In this document: positions 10,001-19,800 of the stretch, piece by piece
Position numbering within the stretch: the stretch's first letter is position 1
Layout: each line of letters begins with the position of its first letter
DNA from: Heliopora coerulea
Lineage: Eukaryota; Cnidaria; Anthozoa; Scleralcyonacea; Helioporidae
Reading direction: 5' to 3'
Length of the DNA stretch: 64,000 bases
Assembly: GCA_030142905.1 (NCBI GenBank)
Contig: JASJOG010000068.1
Coordinates: forward strand, 774,001 to 838,000
Translations under genes and position numbers: made by a program
Notes under the pieces: model-generated
What the model was told of the DNA's origin: nothing
The model's database searches: none
The model's input: the letters and a program-made list of their open reading frames with translations, nothing else

Positions 10001-12742
10001 CCACCATCTATTTTTGTAATAGCTACTTAAGCCCGATCCAACTATTGTTATTCATTTCGCTCTGAAGATGTTACTTGTTTAGTAACGAAACGTCAGCAAT
10101 AAAGTTCGTTTTTTTATATTATGTTTCAGTCATGGTTTTATTAAAAGTTATCTGCTGGGCCATCATATTTGTGACAAGATTGCGTTTCCCGCCTGGTACT
10201 TTGATTGCCACGATTCACATTTGATATGAAAAGCATGAACCCTGAATAGCTTTGAAGGATAAGTAACATAACTGATGGATTCTCAATAATGAATGAATGA
10301 ATGAATGAATAACTTTATTTACCGAGGGTGACACATTACAGTTGAAAACTGTTAAACTTGTGGCCTTCCCCTAAAATATATAAACTAATTTACAAATATT
10401 AAAAAAGATAAAACAACAAATGTAATATTAAAAAGGGGTAAAAAATTATGAAATGGGAAAGCTAACTAAGCCAGCATAACCATCCTTTATAAAATTACAA
10501 TAATTCTGCTTGAATGCATTAATACTGGTACTAGATCTTATACTAATAATTGTTTTATAGAATGCAAAGATTCTCATACTAATTGTAAGGCTTGGGCAAG
10601 CATTGGTGAATGTACCAAAAACCCTATCTGGATGGAAGTGAACTGTAAAAAGAGCTGTGATGTTTGTAGTAAGTCACTGAAATATTTTTTAGTTTAGTTG
10701 AGGTACAGGTAGTTTGCTGAAAATTCCCAATACTGCATATCCTGTGTGTATTCCTTTTTAAATCTATACAGTATGTGGATTCTTGTGGAGGGATATACTG
10801 CTTTGTCCCACTACAGGTATTATATTGGATATTTGTGAATTTACAGAGCTGAATATAAATATCCTTGTGTTTAAGTGTTGCTTTATGTTGAGCTATCACC
10901 TCAATTTCAAGACCTTCCTATTTTGGATAGGTCTTCTTTTATTTTGTTCTGGCTTTCACTGAATGATTTTACTTCATTAGAGTAGACCTGTGGAAAGGAA
11001 ATGAACTGAATTAACTCCTTTCACTTCAGAACAGTTGACCCTTCTCCATGATTTTACTCTGATGAATGCTAGATGATTTTACATATTAAATCAAGGTCTC
11101 TTGATTGGAAAGAGTTTCATATTGTACCCTGGAAAACAAAAACCACACAAATGAGCAAAAATTTTTGTCAATTTGGATCTATATTTGGCCATGTTCATTA
11201 TGCCAGTGTATTATTTCTCGTATTATAAATGGCATTTGACTCTGAAAAAATGTCCGTACCATTTTCTTACTATTTTTCTGCCTAGTGCTACCTTTAAACT
11301 TTTTCTGCATCTATATTGTTTACCGGTAATATTTATCCTGAACCCCATGTTTAGTATTAATTGGGTGTTACTGGGATACCATGGTATTTTTCATGTTATA
11401 TTATAAAAAAGTTATATGTAATATAATTTTAACATTAAATGTTGTAACACCACATAATGCTTGAGCAATGTGCTGTACAATGTTGCTCACTATTGAACAG
11501 TGGCATATCCAGAATGTAGTTGTTATGTAGGCACAGCAAAGGCACATGTTTCAAATTGTTTAATCGTGATAATGTTGAATGTGCAACATGCAGCATCTCC
11601 CCTACAGTTTTACTTGTCTCTGATAATTGTGGTAGGATGTTTTCTCATTGGTTGCACTAGTGGACAATCTGGTTACTATCCACTGCATGTTGGTCAATGT
11701 AACTCAGTTTCTGGCAAAAAGTCCAATATTAATACATATTAATTTGTGTAGTGTTTTAAATTTTGTGTTGCTTATTTTGACTACAATCCACAAGAAATCT
11801 TATTATTCATCCATCTACATCTGCAACATATCATGTGGGCACACCCAGGTGTAATGCGGGCCTTGGCTCCGTAGGCCCGTTTGTAGCTACACCCGTGCTA
11901 CTGAAATCTTTCCTGGCAGGATCAATTTTCTGTCACTAATGCCAGCCGATTTTTCTTTGGTCAAAGGGAGACATCCTACTGGGAAGGAGTTAGGCATCTG
12001 GTCTGGAATAAACAGTGATACAGTACTGACTTAAGTGCAGTTCAACGGACACAGACAGGCCACTGAACGTTTAGGGTTAGGGTTTGGGTTATGGCTGGGG
12101 TCGGTACTAGAACGGAACCACTGTGACCAGATAACCGTGTAGAGAGTGAGATTGTAAAATTAAGTATTTTATTTACTGATAACTTTTTCGAAAAAATCGT
12201 TGGGGTTTAGGTTACAATGTCACCAGAGGTAACAGGTCAACGGTTAGAGTTTAGGTTAGGATTACGGTTAGGATTAGTATCAGGGTTTGGATTAGGGTTA
12301 GGATTAGGACCCCAACCCTAACTTTAACCCAAATCCTAACCATAGCATCCAGGATAATTCTGAATCTTAGAACCCTTGACATTTCAGAATTATCCTGAGT
12401 CTTTGGTGAGAGGATATCAGGTAAATAAGATATTTGATTTTCCAGTCCCAGTCTCCATTCGGTTACCTGGTCTCAGTGGTTACGTCCTAGTGCCGACGTA
12501 TAGTTGGGTGACTTGAGCCTGCGATTGCCTATTTAATTCAGATGGTGCATCGGCTGAACTCCACATAACCCGTGATAACATTTTAGGACATAAGCGACTA
12601 ATGGCATCTCATCTTGGTCTGCTCTGTTGAAGGTTGTAGCGACAATGACGTAAAATGCCAACAGTGGTCACGTGCGGGCGAATGTAACAAGAACTCGGAA
12701 TACATGAACCGGAATTGTATGAAGAGCTGTGGACAGTGTTAA
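5973..12742 (+). CDS. Acidic single-pass membrane protein with two C-terminal ShKT domains (3 exons)
   Basis: Coding exons are 5,973-7,053, 10,561-10,668 and 12,633-12,742 (TAA stop), joined by two phase 1 introns with GT-AG ends (GAAAAG|gtaatg, ttttatag|AA, TGTA|gtaagt, gttgaag|GT). The product is 432 residues. Residues 20-39 (VLFFTLALVVACCAVAVVLF) form one membrane segment without a cleavable signal peptide, with basic residues before it, suggesting a type II orientation. Residues ~50-345 are a Glu/Asp/Lys/Gln-rich low-complexity stalk, probably disordered. Residues 362-396 and 398-432 are two 35-residue ShKT modules, each with six cysteines and a W-A/S-x-x-GEC-x-KN core. ShKT modules occur in anemone peptides but also in many enzymes and matrix proteins; nothing here shows toxicity. 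The membrane region plus acidic stalk loosely recalls junctin/ASPH-type proteins, but no hydroxylase domain is present. I chose the ATG at 5,973 because the frame upstream has no ATG; 6,021 has a better context and is an alternative. Confidence 0.82.
7163..7370. repeat. Foldback MITE-like element
   Basis: The two ends are inverted copies about 80-90 bp long (shared core CACCAACCTGTGATTGGACA, then AGTAAACAA and CATTCTTTAAA). The centre is short and contains degenerate TTAGGG-type repeats read as CCCTAA (7,247-7,280). No ORF is present. Non-autonomous DNA element or similar hairpin repeat. Confidence 0.75.
8564..8597 (-). ncRNA. Hammerhead-ribozyme-like core (left PLE arm)
   Basis: Read on the minus strand: CTGAAGA, a stem-loop GTTAC-TTGTTTA-GTAAC, then GAAACGTC. 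This follows the hammerhead order CUGANGA, stem II, GAAA. Penelope-like elements are known to carry minimal hammerhead motifs in their terminal repeats. Stems I and III are not convincingly paired here, so activity is unproven. Confidence 0.5.
8756..9130 (-). pseudogene. GIY-YIG endonuclease end of Penelope-like ORF (left arm)
   Basis: A 124-residue open frame containing the metazoan PLE C-terminal signature: an F-x-DRLP segment, RSFVIYRYSC, then SYVGKTCRLLHIRIAEH. The SYVGKT part is the YIG half of the GIY-YIG nuclease and R-x-x-EH is the conserved following helix. The reverse transcriptase is missing upstream, so this is a 5'-truncated remnant. Compared with the right arm it lost about 100 bp but kept an intact nuclease frame. 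Confidence 0.85.
9298..9903 (+). pseudogene. Penelope-like RT C-terminus plus GIY-YIG nuclease (right arm)
   Basis: The frame begins within the RT thumb region (LKLNGYPDRFL, then SLVLPYTGIPG) and continues through FKDRLPF. There AGA of the left arm has become TGA (near 9,577-9,579), stopping the frame. Past the stop the same protein resumes as LRSFVIYRYSC and reaches its end at 9,903 with the same nuclease motif. Inactivated by that nonsense change and by 5' truncation. Confidence 0.85.
10062..10094 (+). ncRNA. Hammerhead-ribozyme-like core (right PLE arm)
   Basis: Identical core to the left arm: CTGAAGA, 5-bp stem II with a 7-base loop, then GAAACGTC. Its conservation on both arms fits a terminal-repeat ribozyme motif. 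Confidence 0.5.
10285..10550 (-). mobile_element. Probable LINE 3' end with GAAT tail
   Basis: Five GAAT units (10,291-10,310) are followed by AACTTTATTTACCGAGGGTG, which on the minus strand reads as a retroelement 3' end with AATAAAG and a tetranucleotide tail, a pattern common in CR1/L2-type LINEs. No coding remnant is visible. It stops just before gene 1 exon 2. Confidence 0.4.
10561..10668 (+). CDS. Gene 1 exon 2: first ShKT domain
   Basis: A symmetrical phase 1-1 exon of 108 bp that encodes exactly one ShKT module with six cysteines and the motif WASIGECTKNP. Acceptor ttgttttatag and donor TGTA|gtaagt are strong. The exon is in phase with exon 1, where it supplies the second and third bases of a Glu codon. 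Confidence 0.85.
10669..12632. other. Gene 1 intron 2
   Basis: A 2 kb phase 1 intron. The stretch 10,670-12,060 is AT-rich without recognisable elements. The last 500 bp contain a foldback repeat (12,099-12,498) with internal TTAGGG-like repeats. Confidence 0.7.
12099..12498. repeat. Foldback element with internal TTAGGG-like repeats
   Basis: About 80-bp inverted arms (left starts GTCGGTACTAGAACGGAACC, right is its diverged reverse complement ending GTGCCGAC). Between them are degenerate TTAGGG/TTAGGA runs in both orientations (12,240-12,345) and an inner hairpin around CCAGGATAATTCTGA. A single-arm relative lies at 19,258-19,460 in gene 2. Confidence 0.7.
12633..12742 (+). CDS. Gene 1 exon 3: second ShKT domain and stop
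   Basis: Phase 1 acceptor, 35 codons, TAA. Six cysteines in ShKT spacing with WSRAGECNKN and the end KSCGQC-stop. The sixth cysteine is the last residue, as in gene 2's final exon. Confidence 0.85.
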
Positions 12743-13655
12743 AGGGTAAACGTTACGGAATCTAGTTAGTTAAGTAATCCAATAAGGGAAATAATAGTAA
12801 TTACATGTATTTAAGGAGTTTTGCTTTTCTTGAAGTCTTACGTTTTGTTATGTTGTGTTACAGTGTACGTAGCGTTGCTAAATTTAAACGCGCTATCACT
12901 CTTAAACTATTTCTGAAATTTTTATTTTTCAGGTTAACAAACGCTTGTCTTTAGGTCAATAGAATTGGCAATGCAATGAACAGCTTTAAGGCCAGAACGT
13001 CGAAAGTCGCGCTGTACTTTGAGCTTCTTGCGCAGCTTGGTCTTTTTTTTCTCGTGGAAGACATGTCGAACTAAGAAATTCAATGATATTCAGTGATAAA
13101 TAATTCTGCTCCTTGGATTCTTATTTTCTACGACGTGGAGAGCTCTAGACAGCTGATTAATGGTACATATTTGTTTATGTCCTCTGTAAATTAGTTGCTG
13201 GAATTTCTTTGTCAAATCCGTGTATTTTTATAGCTCGTTGGTCATTTTTGGAGTTAAAGAATAAGGGTAGACATCCGACTTGGTTGTCTGTCTAAATACA
13301 GCGGAGAAATCTGTTCAAAGAAATGGTGTATTTTCGGAACGGGTTCGCCAGAACAGATTTCTTGATCAGCAGCTGGTCATCTCATTTAAAGGCCCGTTTA
13401 CACTTGGGATTTTGTGCCGGGCGATTGACATTTTGGTGTGTGTGTTCAACTCACAATAGCAACGAGGACGAACTGGAGCGAATCAAAAGCGCATATCTTA
13501 CTGCATACACAGTCATGGGTTAACTGCATACACCAGAAGGACAATCGCAACTTACAAAATCACACGAGTAAACGGGACCTTAACTCCGAACTTGGGATAC
13601 CACGATTCTATCCAAGTCGGATAACTACTCAACATCGTGCAGTGAAGGAGGGAAG

Positions 13656-13890
13656 AGAGTAAAAAACAAACCCCGAAATAACAATGACATCTATAAAACC
13701 CAAGATATTAGTCAATCACAAGACGACGAATGATTGCAATGATATTTCGACTTTATTGCTAAGTCATGGATTTGACAATGACTTTGCAATAAAGTCGAAA
13801 TATCATCTTAATCATTCATCGACTTGTTATTGACTCATATCTTGGGTTTTCAAGATGTCATTGTTTTTCGAGATTTGTTATTTTTACTCT
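13656..13890. repeat. Foldback MITE-like hairpin
   Basis: Inverted arms of about 110 bp meet around 13,770; shared segments include GATATTTCGACTTTATTGC, AATGACATCT and ACCCAAGATAT. Arms differ at scattered positions, so it is not recent. A diverged half-copy (ACTCATATCTTGAG-TTGTCAAGATGGCATT) lies near 51,840-51,870. Confidence 0.75.
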
Positions 13891-15304
13891 ATTTGATCAA
13901 ATTATCTGGTGCACCGGATTTTGAATAAGGGAATGCATCCCTTTGTATGGACATAAGTTGTTTTGAGGCTGTTTCAAGCCTCAAAGTGACTAATACAGTA
14001 AAGGTTACAGTCATCAATTTTTGAAGTACAACCTCAAATGCGTACTGCTTTGGTAGGGAAGAACTTCATTACCTTTGAATATGTTGGTATAGAGGTTTCA
14101 CACCGTTTTTTGGGTTTTTTTTTTTAAATAACATGGTATAGTTATTCTTATTCTCTGTTTCCTCCGTACCCAACAAAATATTCATATAAACTAGCTCCTG
14201 GTCAATACCAGGGAAAGTCATGGGTCACTGTAGCTTATTTTAATAGCATAAGTGTGCGTCGTTAGTCCGTAATCGAAGATTGAAAGCGATAGTCAAATTC
14301 GTCGTTCCTTGAAAGAATGATTTCTGAGACCCCGAGTGGAATGGATGTTTATGTATGTTGTGAACTACTTCGTCATGTCTTATCTATCTTTAACTTGTTC
14401 CATCCTGTGTACCTTCATATCAAATTAAACCTTGGTTATCCTATCTCGTCGTATCTTCTAGGTTTTCTTCTTCTGTTCATGGCTGTTTTCATGAGTTAGG
14501 CCAGCCAGGTTTGCCTAGTTGACTCGTTTGATAAAGGTCTTATTCTGGCAATAAAAGGCTCCTAAATGAATCTCTAAAACAGAATTTTTTTAGTTTTGTT
14601 AGAACAAAGAGCCCACAGTTAAGTAAAAGTATCTTTTGGGACTGAGGAAAATCTTTGAGATACGAGTCACCTTGGTTAGCTAGGTAATATTCGATTTTAT
14701 TTCATCTAACTCTTCCTAACATAGATACATCCCATTTTAACGTTTTTTCTCCTGAAATATTTCATCTTATCCTATTGTGTTCCATCTAATCAGTCCATTG
14801 GCCTATAATTTTCTGTCTTTTCCAACGGTATACTATTCTGTTGTATTCTATTTTTTTCCTTCTGATTCTTCAGTATCATGTCATGGTTTGAGGAACTTTT
14901 GCTGGTAACAAATTTGATCACTAGCAGTTTTTCCCTTGCGCGTAAATGCTGTTTTTGGTCGGATGTTGCTTACATTCAATTGCTTCACTAACTGGCAAAT
15001 TTTGAACGATTTCGTTCAATTACTGTTTGTCAAATATATGAATGATTTATAAGTCACGATGTTGTTTTCATCTGGAGACGACACAAGGTTTCTTATTAGC
15101 ATCTCAAGTCACCCTCAATGGCCGTTTTTTTACTGGAAGACGGTAAAGCCTTCAGGACAAATTCAGCCGGAGTGGTTAACCGCAAAGACTATAGAACATG
15201 ATATGACAGTCGCGAGTGCGTGTGTTTTTCAAGCTGTACGAGAAACCACGCTATTATCAATTAATAATATACATCAAAGTAAATGGTTTTAACCTGGGAG
15301 AATC

Positions 15305-15516
15305 GTGATATGTTTGTGGAAGTTGATCGTCCAGGTTAGTGTAGTCTTGAGAAAGACTGTTGGTGGAAGTGACTGACGTTTGGACAGCCTTAGTGCCGGT
15401 CATCTTTGACTCTGAACATGACCGCCACTAAGGCAGTCGAAACGTCAGTCACTTCCACCAACAATCTTTTTCAAGACTACACTAACCTGGACGATCAACT
15501 TCCACAAACATATCAC
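15305..15516. repeat. Long near-perfect hairpin with GAAACGTC motif
   Basis: Arms of about 80 bp match almost perfectly (GTGATATGTTTGTGGAAGTT ... AACTTCCACAAACATATCAC). The inner part also pairs (CCTTAGTG..CGGTCAT with ATGACCG..CACTAAGG). The right arm has CTCTGAAC followed by a stem and GTCGAAACGTC, similar to the hammerhead-like modules in the Penelope copies of this window. Likely a short derivative of such an element. Confidence 0.75.
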
Positions 15517-16802
15517 AATATACATCAAAAAGGTAATGCAGTGCCCAAAAAAAAGTAATTCAATACTATAAAAAATAATAATTGACAATTATGTAAATTG
15601 CTGTTACCTTTTTTGTGCACTTCGCTGCCTCGAAATTGCTCTACTCTCAGCTGATCAGAATCGAGAATTTTTTTTTCATGTATATTATCAAGGTATAAAC
15701 ATTTGGATGCTGTCGACATTAATAGTTCCGTTTGGTATCTTGTTTATTTGGTGAAATCTTTACCAAGATTTTATTTCATTACTTTCATTTTATTAAAGTA
15801 AAATTTTGTTTTTCAAAATATGAGATTAAAAATTTATTACGGTTGACCGATTCTATTCTTGTGGTAAAAACTTTCACGTTTTTGGTTTAACTGTAGAAGT
15901 ATAGATCTGCGCGATTAGTCTAATGTCCTTTCCTTTTGTTCGAAACGCTGTTGCCCCGTAAAAATTTTCCTATTGGCTTAATTTTTTCAAATGCATTGGA
16001 GTATTTTTGCAATTTCCAATCCCGAAGATGTTCAGTGCCCTACTCGACATTGTTTCGTCTCGCGTTTTGTTTTATTAAACTGAGTACGTCGATAACATTT
16101 TGAAAGATTCGACAGGAATTGAATAACCCATTTACAACAAAATCACCCGTGTCTGCGCGTCGTAGAAAGTGTCGTTGAATAATACATGTCTCCTTCATAC
16201 CACTGCTTACATTGAATATTTCTCATAATGAAACTTTAATATTTCATGGGGTGTCGTCATTAAGAGTTTAATACTTGCCGTTGTTGATAAAGGAGCACAG
16301 TTAAATTTCGACGTTGTACTTTCTTGTACTTACAGCACTTGTACTCCGTGGCAATTTCTAAGAGGAAAAAAAATTAGCTGGCTGTCGCATGCTCCCGATG
16401 AAACACTGGCCTTTTTAATAAAATGGCATTCAATTTATTAAGCCTCCCGTTTAAATTATGGTTCGTATTGAAAATTCAACCTGCTAATCTATAGTATACC
16501 GTTATTCTAAAGGTGTTTGTTGTCACACAAGTTTTTCAATAAACTTGGTCTATAAGCATCTTGTGGGGCGAAAGGCTTCACAGGCGGCAAGCGTTTCTTT
16601 AATGTCGGAACTTTTTGAAATGCAATAAGTTCTTTGAACCAATCATGCGTCATTGATTTTCATGTACATATGTGTGATGTTATTTTTCGTAATGCAAAAA
16701 AATTTAAATTGGGAGACTAACTGCTGGGCTACTCGTTAGAATCGCAATAAGGTTATTGACGGAGTCCCAGTGAGAACGAATGATTAGCTTCTTCAACTTA
16801 AA

Positions 16803-19800
16803 ATGTTCCAAAGGCGTTTGAGAACCTGCTTTTGCCTTCTGGCAGTATGGAATCTGGTCATTTTAGATATCTTGGCAGTTCCTTTTGCGACTCAAGGAGG
16901 TAAAATTAAATAAAACGCGTGTTAAACCCTTTCACTGAGATTGTGTCTTCGCGCAGTACTCTCAAACGACCAATTAGTTTATCTGCGCTATCTGCGTTTG
17001 CGAAGATGCTCGTGAATGATGGTATATACGCCGATCTTTCCTTTTGCGTTTAGAAAGCGATTTGTTCAGGCTAGGAGGAGAGAAGGACGAGATCTCAGCT
17101 GAAGAAGGTGAAAGTAAGTAATAATATATTATTAACTAGGTCTCTTCCTCAACTGTTGTCGCCGTTTCCACTAACCGTTTCTTAATTCTCGACGAATTAT
17201 AGTTAATTGAAGTCATGTTTGCTCTAGGTGCTGTCCATATCAGAATCTTTCTGGCAAAATTGTATGATATTGTGATCAGATTTACACAGGGTCAGTGTAG
17301 ACAAGGGGGAAAATCTTTTAGAAACGATGGAAAAACGTGAAAATACAGTATATTTATATCGTACTGTATTCTGACATATGCATAGTGCAGACAATTCGTT
17401 CAATCAGTCGCATCTTGCGGAATCAAGACTGGCAAATTGTGTAGGTACAAATATTTGATGTTGTGGTTAAACGTACGGTTATTATCTACCAGCGGGCTTT
17501 CAGCCGTGATAAAACCGGTGATCATCGCTAGTTGAGTATTGTCGTTGCTGCTCGAAATTTTAGAAAAATGTTTATCAGTTTTTCATGGAACTTAGATCTG
17601 CACTGTGTTTTAGCAGAGTAGAGGAACGTGGTTATATTAACATTTCATACTTTAAGCGTTTAAAATAACGAACCAGATTTCATTGCTTGACCGTTGGAAT
17701 CGGTTAATCTGGATGATTTTAAAATTTTTCAAACGGCTGTAATTAGGTTTTATGGGTCAAATAACAGATGCACGCCGCGCGTCATTGGTTCTTTTGTTGA
17801 GTCTATTCAGACAGTAATTATTCACTAAGACATGTCAATACTGCAAGGTAGTTATTAGGATACGTATGATTAATTGTATTGTTGTTCCACTGTCGACGAT
17901 TCGTGAACAACTTCGGGTCGATGTTGGATAATGTCAGTGCTCACTTACCGCGATGTCGAGAGCCTTATCCTTTACGGAGGGGCCAATCATTGGGTAACCT
18001 TTGATTGTGTAACTTGATCAATAATGTGGTTATTTTTAGTGCCCTTGGCGACAAGGATGGGTGGTTTAGTCAAGAGGGGCGCTATTTAGGCCGACTGTCT
18101 CAAATGTTTTCACGAGAAATATGAGAAACTGTGGCTAATATTTGGTAGTTATCCTATTTTTAATATAAATTTTTAAGGAGGAAAATCTCAAGTGTGTAGA
18201 TATTTTTAAGACTCAACCGGGACCTGTTGCGAAAAATGCAACTTTGGGCCATCCGGCTGGGAATCGAACCCGCGAATGGCCCAAAGTTGCATTTTTCGCA
18301 ACAGGTCCCGGTTGAGTCTTAAAAATATCTACACACGAGATTTTCCTCCTTGAAAAGTTGTCAGCTTAACAGTTAGCGGTCGAGTGTAAATGCCATAATG
18401 TTCTATCGAATATTTTTAATATAACTTGTCTTCGAAATCAGGTCAAAATAAATTGCCGAAGCTTCTCCATAGGCATGCACACTGGCTAAATCGTATTGTT
18501 AAAAACATGAGGGAAAAAAACTGTTTAATTTTAAACTGACCGAAGGATGTTTGAACTGGTGACATTTTGTGACAGGTCTGGCGATCTCACTTCTACACCA
18601 GAAATTTCACTACTTTTAGTCAATATTTCCAATGTGTATGTAATCCACACATAAAAATTTCATCTTTTTTTGTTTGTTTTTGACCCTTCAGTTCACGGCT
18701 TGTGTCCTCAAAGCAGGGCATGACAAACCACTTTTAATGAAACTTTATCCCAGATGACAGTTTGACCTGGAGAAGAAAATAAGGCATCAAGAAGTTTCTC
18801 ACGCTTGGCTTGTTATTAGCTTGTTCTATTCTCATCTAAGCAACTGCACGTTCAAAATCTCAGTGGTAACACGGACGATCTACCGCACCTTCAGTAACAA
18901 CAGCTTTCCATTGTCGTTCAGCTTGATACCTGTACCCCGCCTGGTTATCTGCGATATAAACAAATCCCCCCGGGGTACGGTTGTGGATAACCAATCAAGT
19001 TTTGTTTTTGGTTCCGTATCAGTTTGGTTGACCAGTCAGCTCAAGATCTGCTAAGTCAGAAATAGACGCCAAGCAGCACCCAATGAATTCGGTCATCTGA
19101 TGGTCAAGGGAAATCGTCGTTGGCTTTCGGTCATCTGCTGATTGAAGAAAACCGTCTTTCGCTATGAAGCTTGATAAATGGGATTTTCATCGCATATTAG
19201 TGGTCGTTACTTTTAGATATGTTTACAGACTACAGACGATCTGTCTTTCACACAAGGTCGGCACTAGGACGGAACCAGTGAGACCAGGTAACCGTGTGGA
19301 GACAAGGACCGGAAAATTAAGTATTTTATTTGATAACTTTTTGCAAAAAATCGTTGCAGTTTAGGTTACAATTTCACCAGGGTAACACTTCAACGGTTAG
19401 GATTAGGGTTAGGATTAGAACCGTAATTCTAATCCATACCATAGCATCCAGGATAAGCACACAGCTTCCTTTATAACGATGACTGTTTTTATTTCCAGAG
19501 GTTGATGCTTCTTATCAAAAGGATGAACAATTCAAGAGAGAAATGAAGGACAAGTTGGACGGTAAGCGAGACAGGACAGTATGCGTGTTAAGGGACAGAT
19601 CTAGGAAAATTTTCAACTCATTACAATTATAATTTCTGTCACAATTATAATTTGTATTACAATTATAATTTGTATTACAATCATAATTTCTATTACAATC
19701 ATAATTTCTATTACAATCATAATTTCCATCACAATTATAATTTGTATTACAATCATAATTAGTATTACAATTATAATTTGTATTACAATTATAATTTGTA

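Larger units (their letters stand above)
8485..10225. mobile_element. Penelope-like retroelement pair in inverted orientation, with 13-bp target duplication
   Basis: Two 5'-truncated copies face away from a shared centre near 9,280-9,300. The left arm (about 8,498-9,265) and right arm (about 9,300-10,165) are inverted copies. The left arm lacks roughly 100 bp present at about 9,445-9,540 in the right arm. The whole insertion is flanked by a perfect direct repeat ATTCACATTTGAT at 8,485-8,497 and 10,213-10,225. The right side extends past the palindrome to 10,212 and includes TCCCGCCTGGTAC-like terminal sequence also found in the satellite array at 55.6 kb. Both arms encode the end of the reverse transcriptase and a GIY-YIG endonuclease domain, which is diagnostic of Penelope-like elements. 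Confidence 0.85.
7054..10560. other. Gene 1 intron 1
   Basis: A 3.5 kb phase 1 intron holding a foldback element (7,163-7,370), unremarkable sequence to about 8,480, the paired Penelope-like insertion (8,498-10,212) and a LINE 3' end on the minus strand next to a GAAT microsatellite (10,291-10,310). Confidence 0.75.
12743..16802. other. Intergenic region between gene 1 and gene 2
   Basis: Contains the 3' flank of gene 1, two long hairpin repeats (13,656-13,890 and 15,305-15,516) and otherwise AT-rich sequence. Short open frames at 13,323-13,662 and 14,317-14,499 lack domains and splice context. No TATA box is obvious immediately before 16,803. Confidence 0.6.

Noticed and set aside
18245..18275. 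tRNA gene
   Set aside because: Only the T-arm/B-box part exists, inside a hairpin loop; no acceptor, D or anticodon arms.
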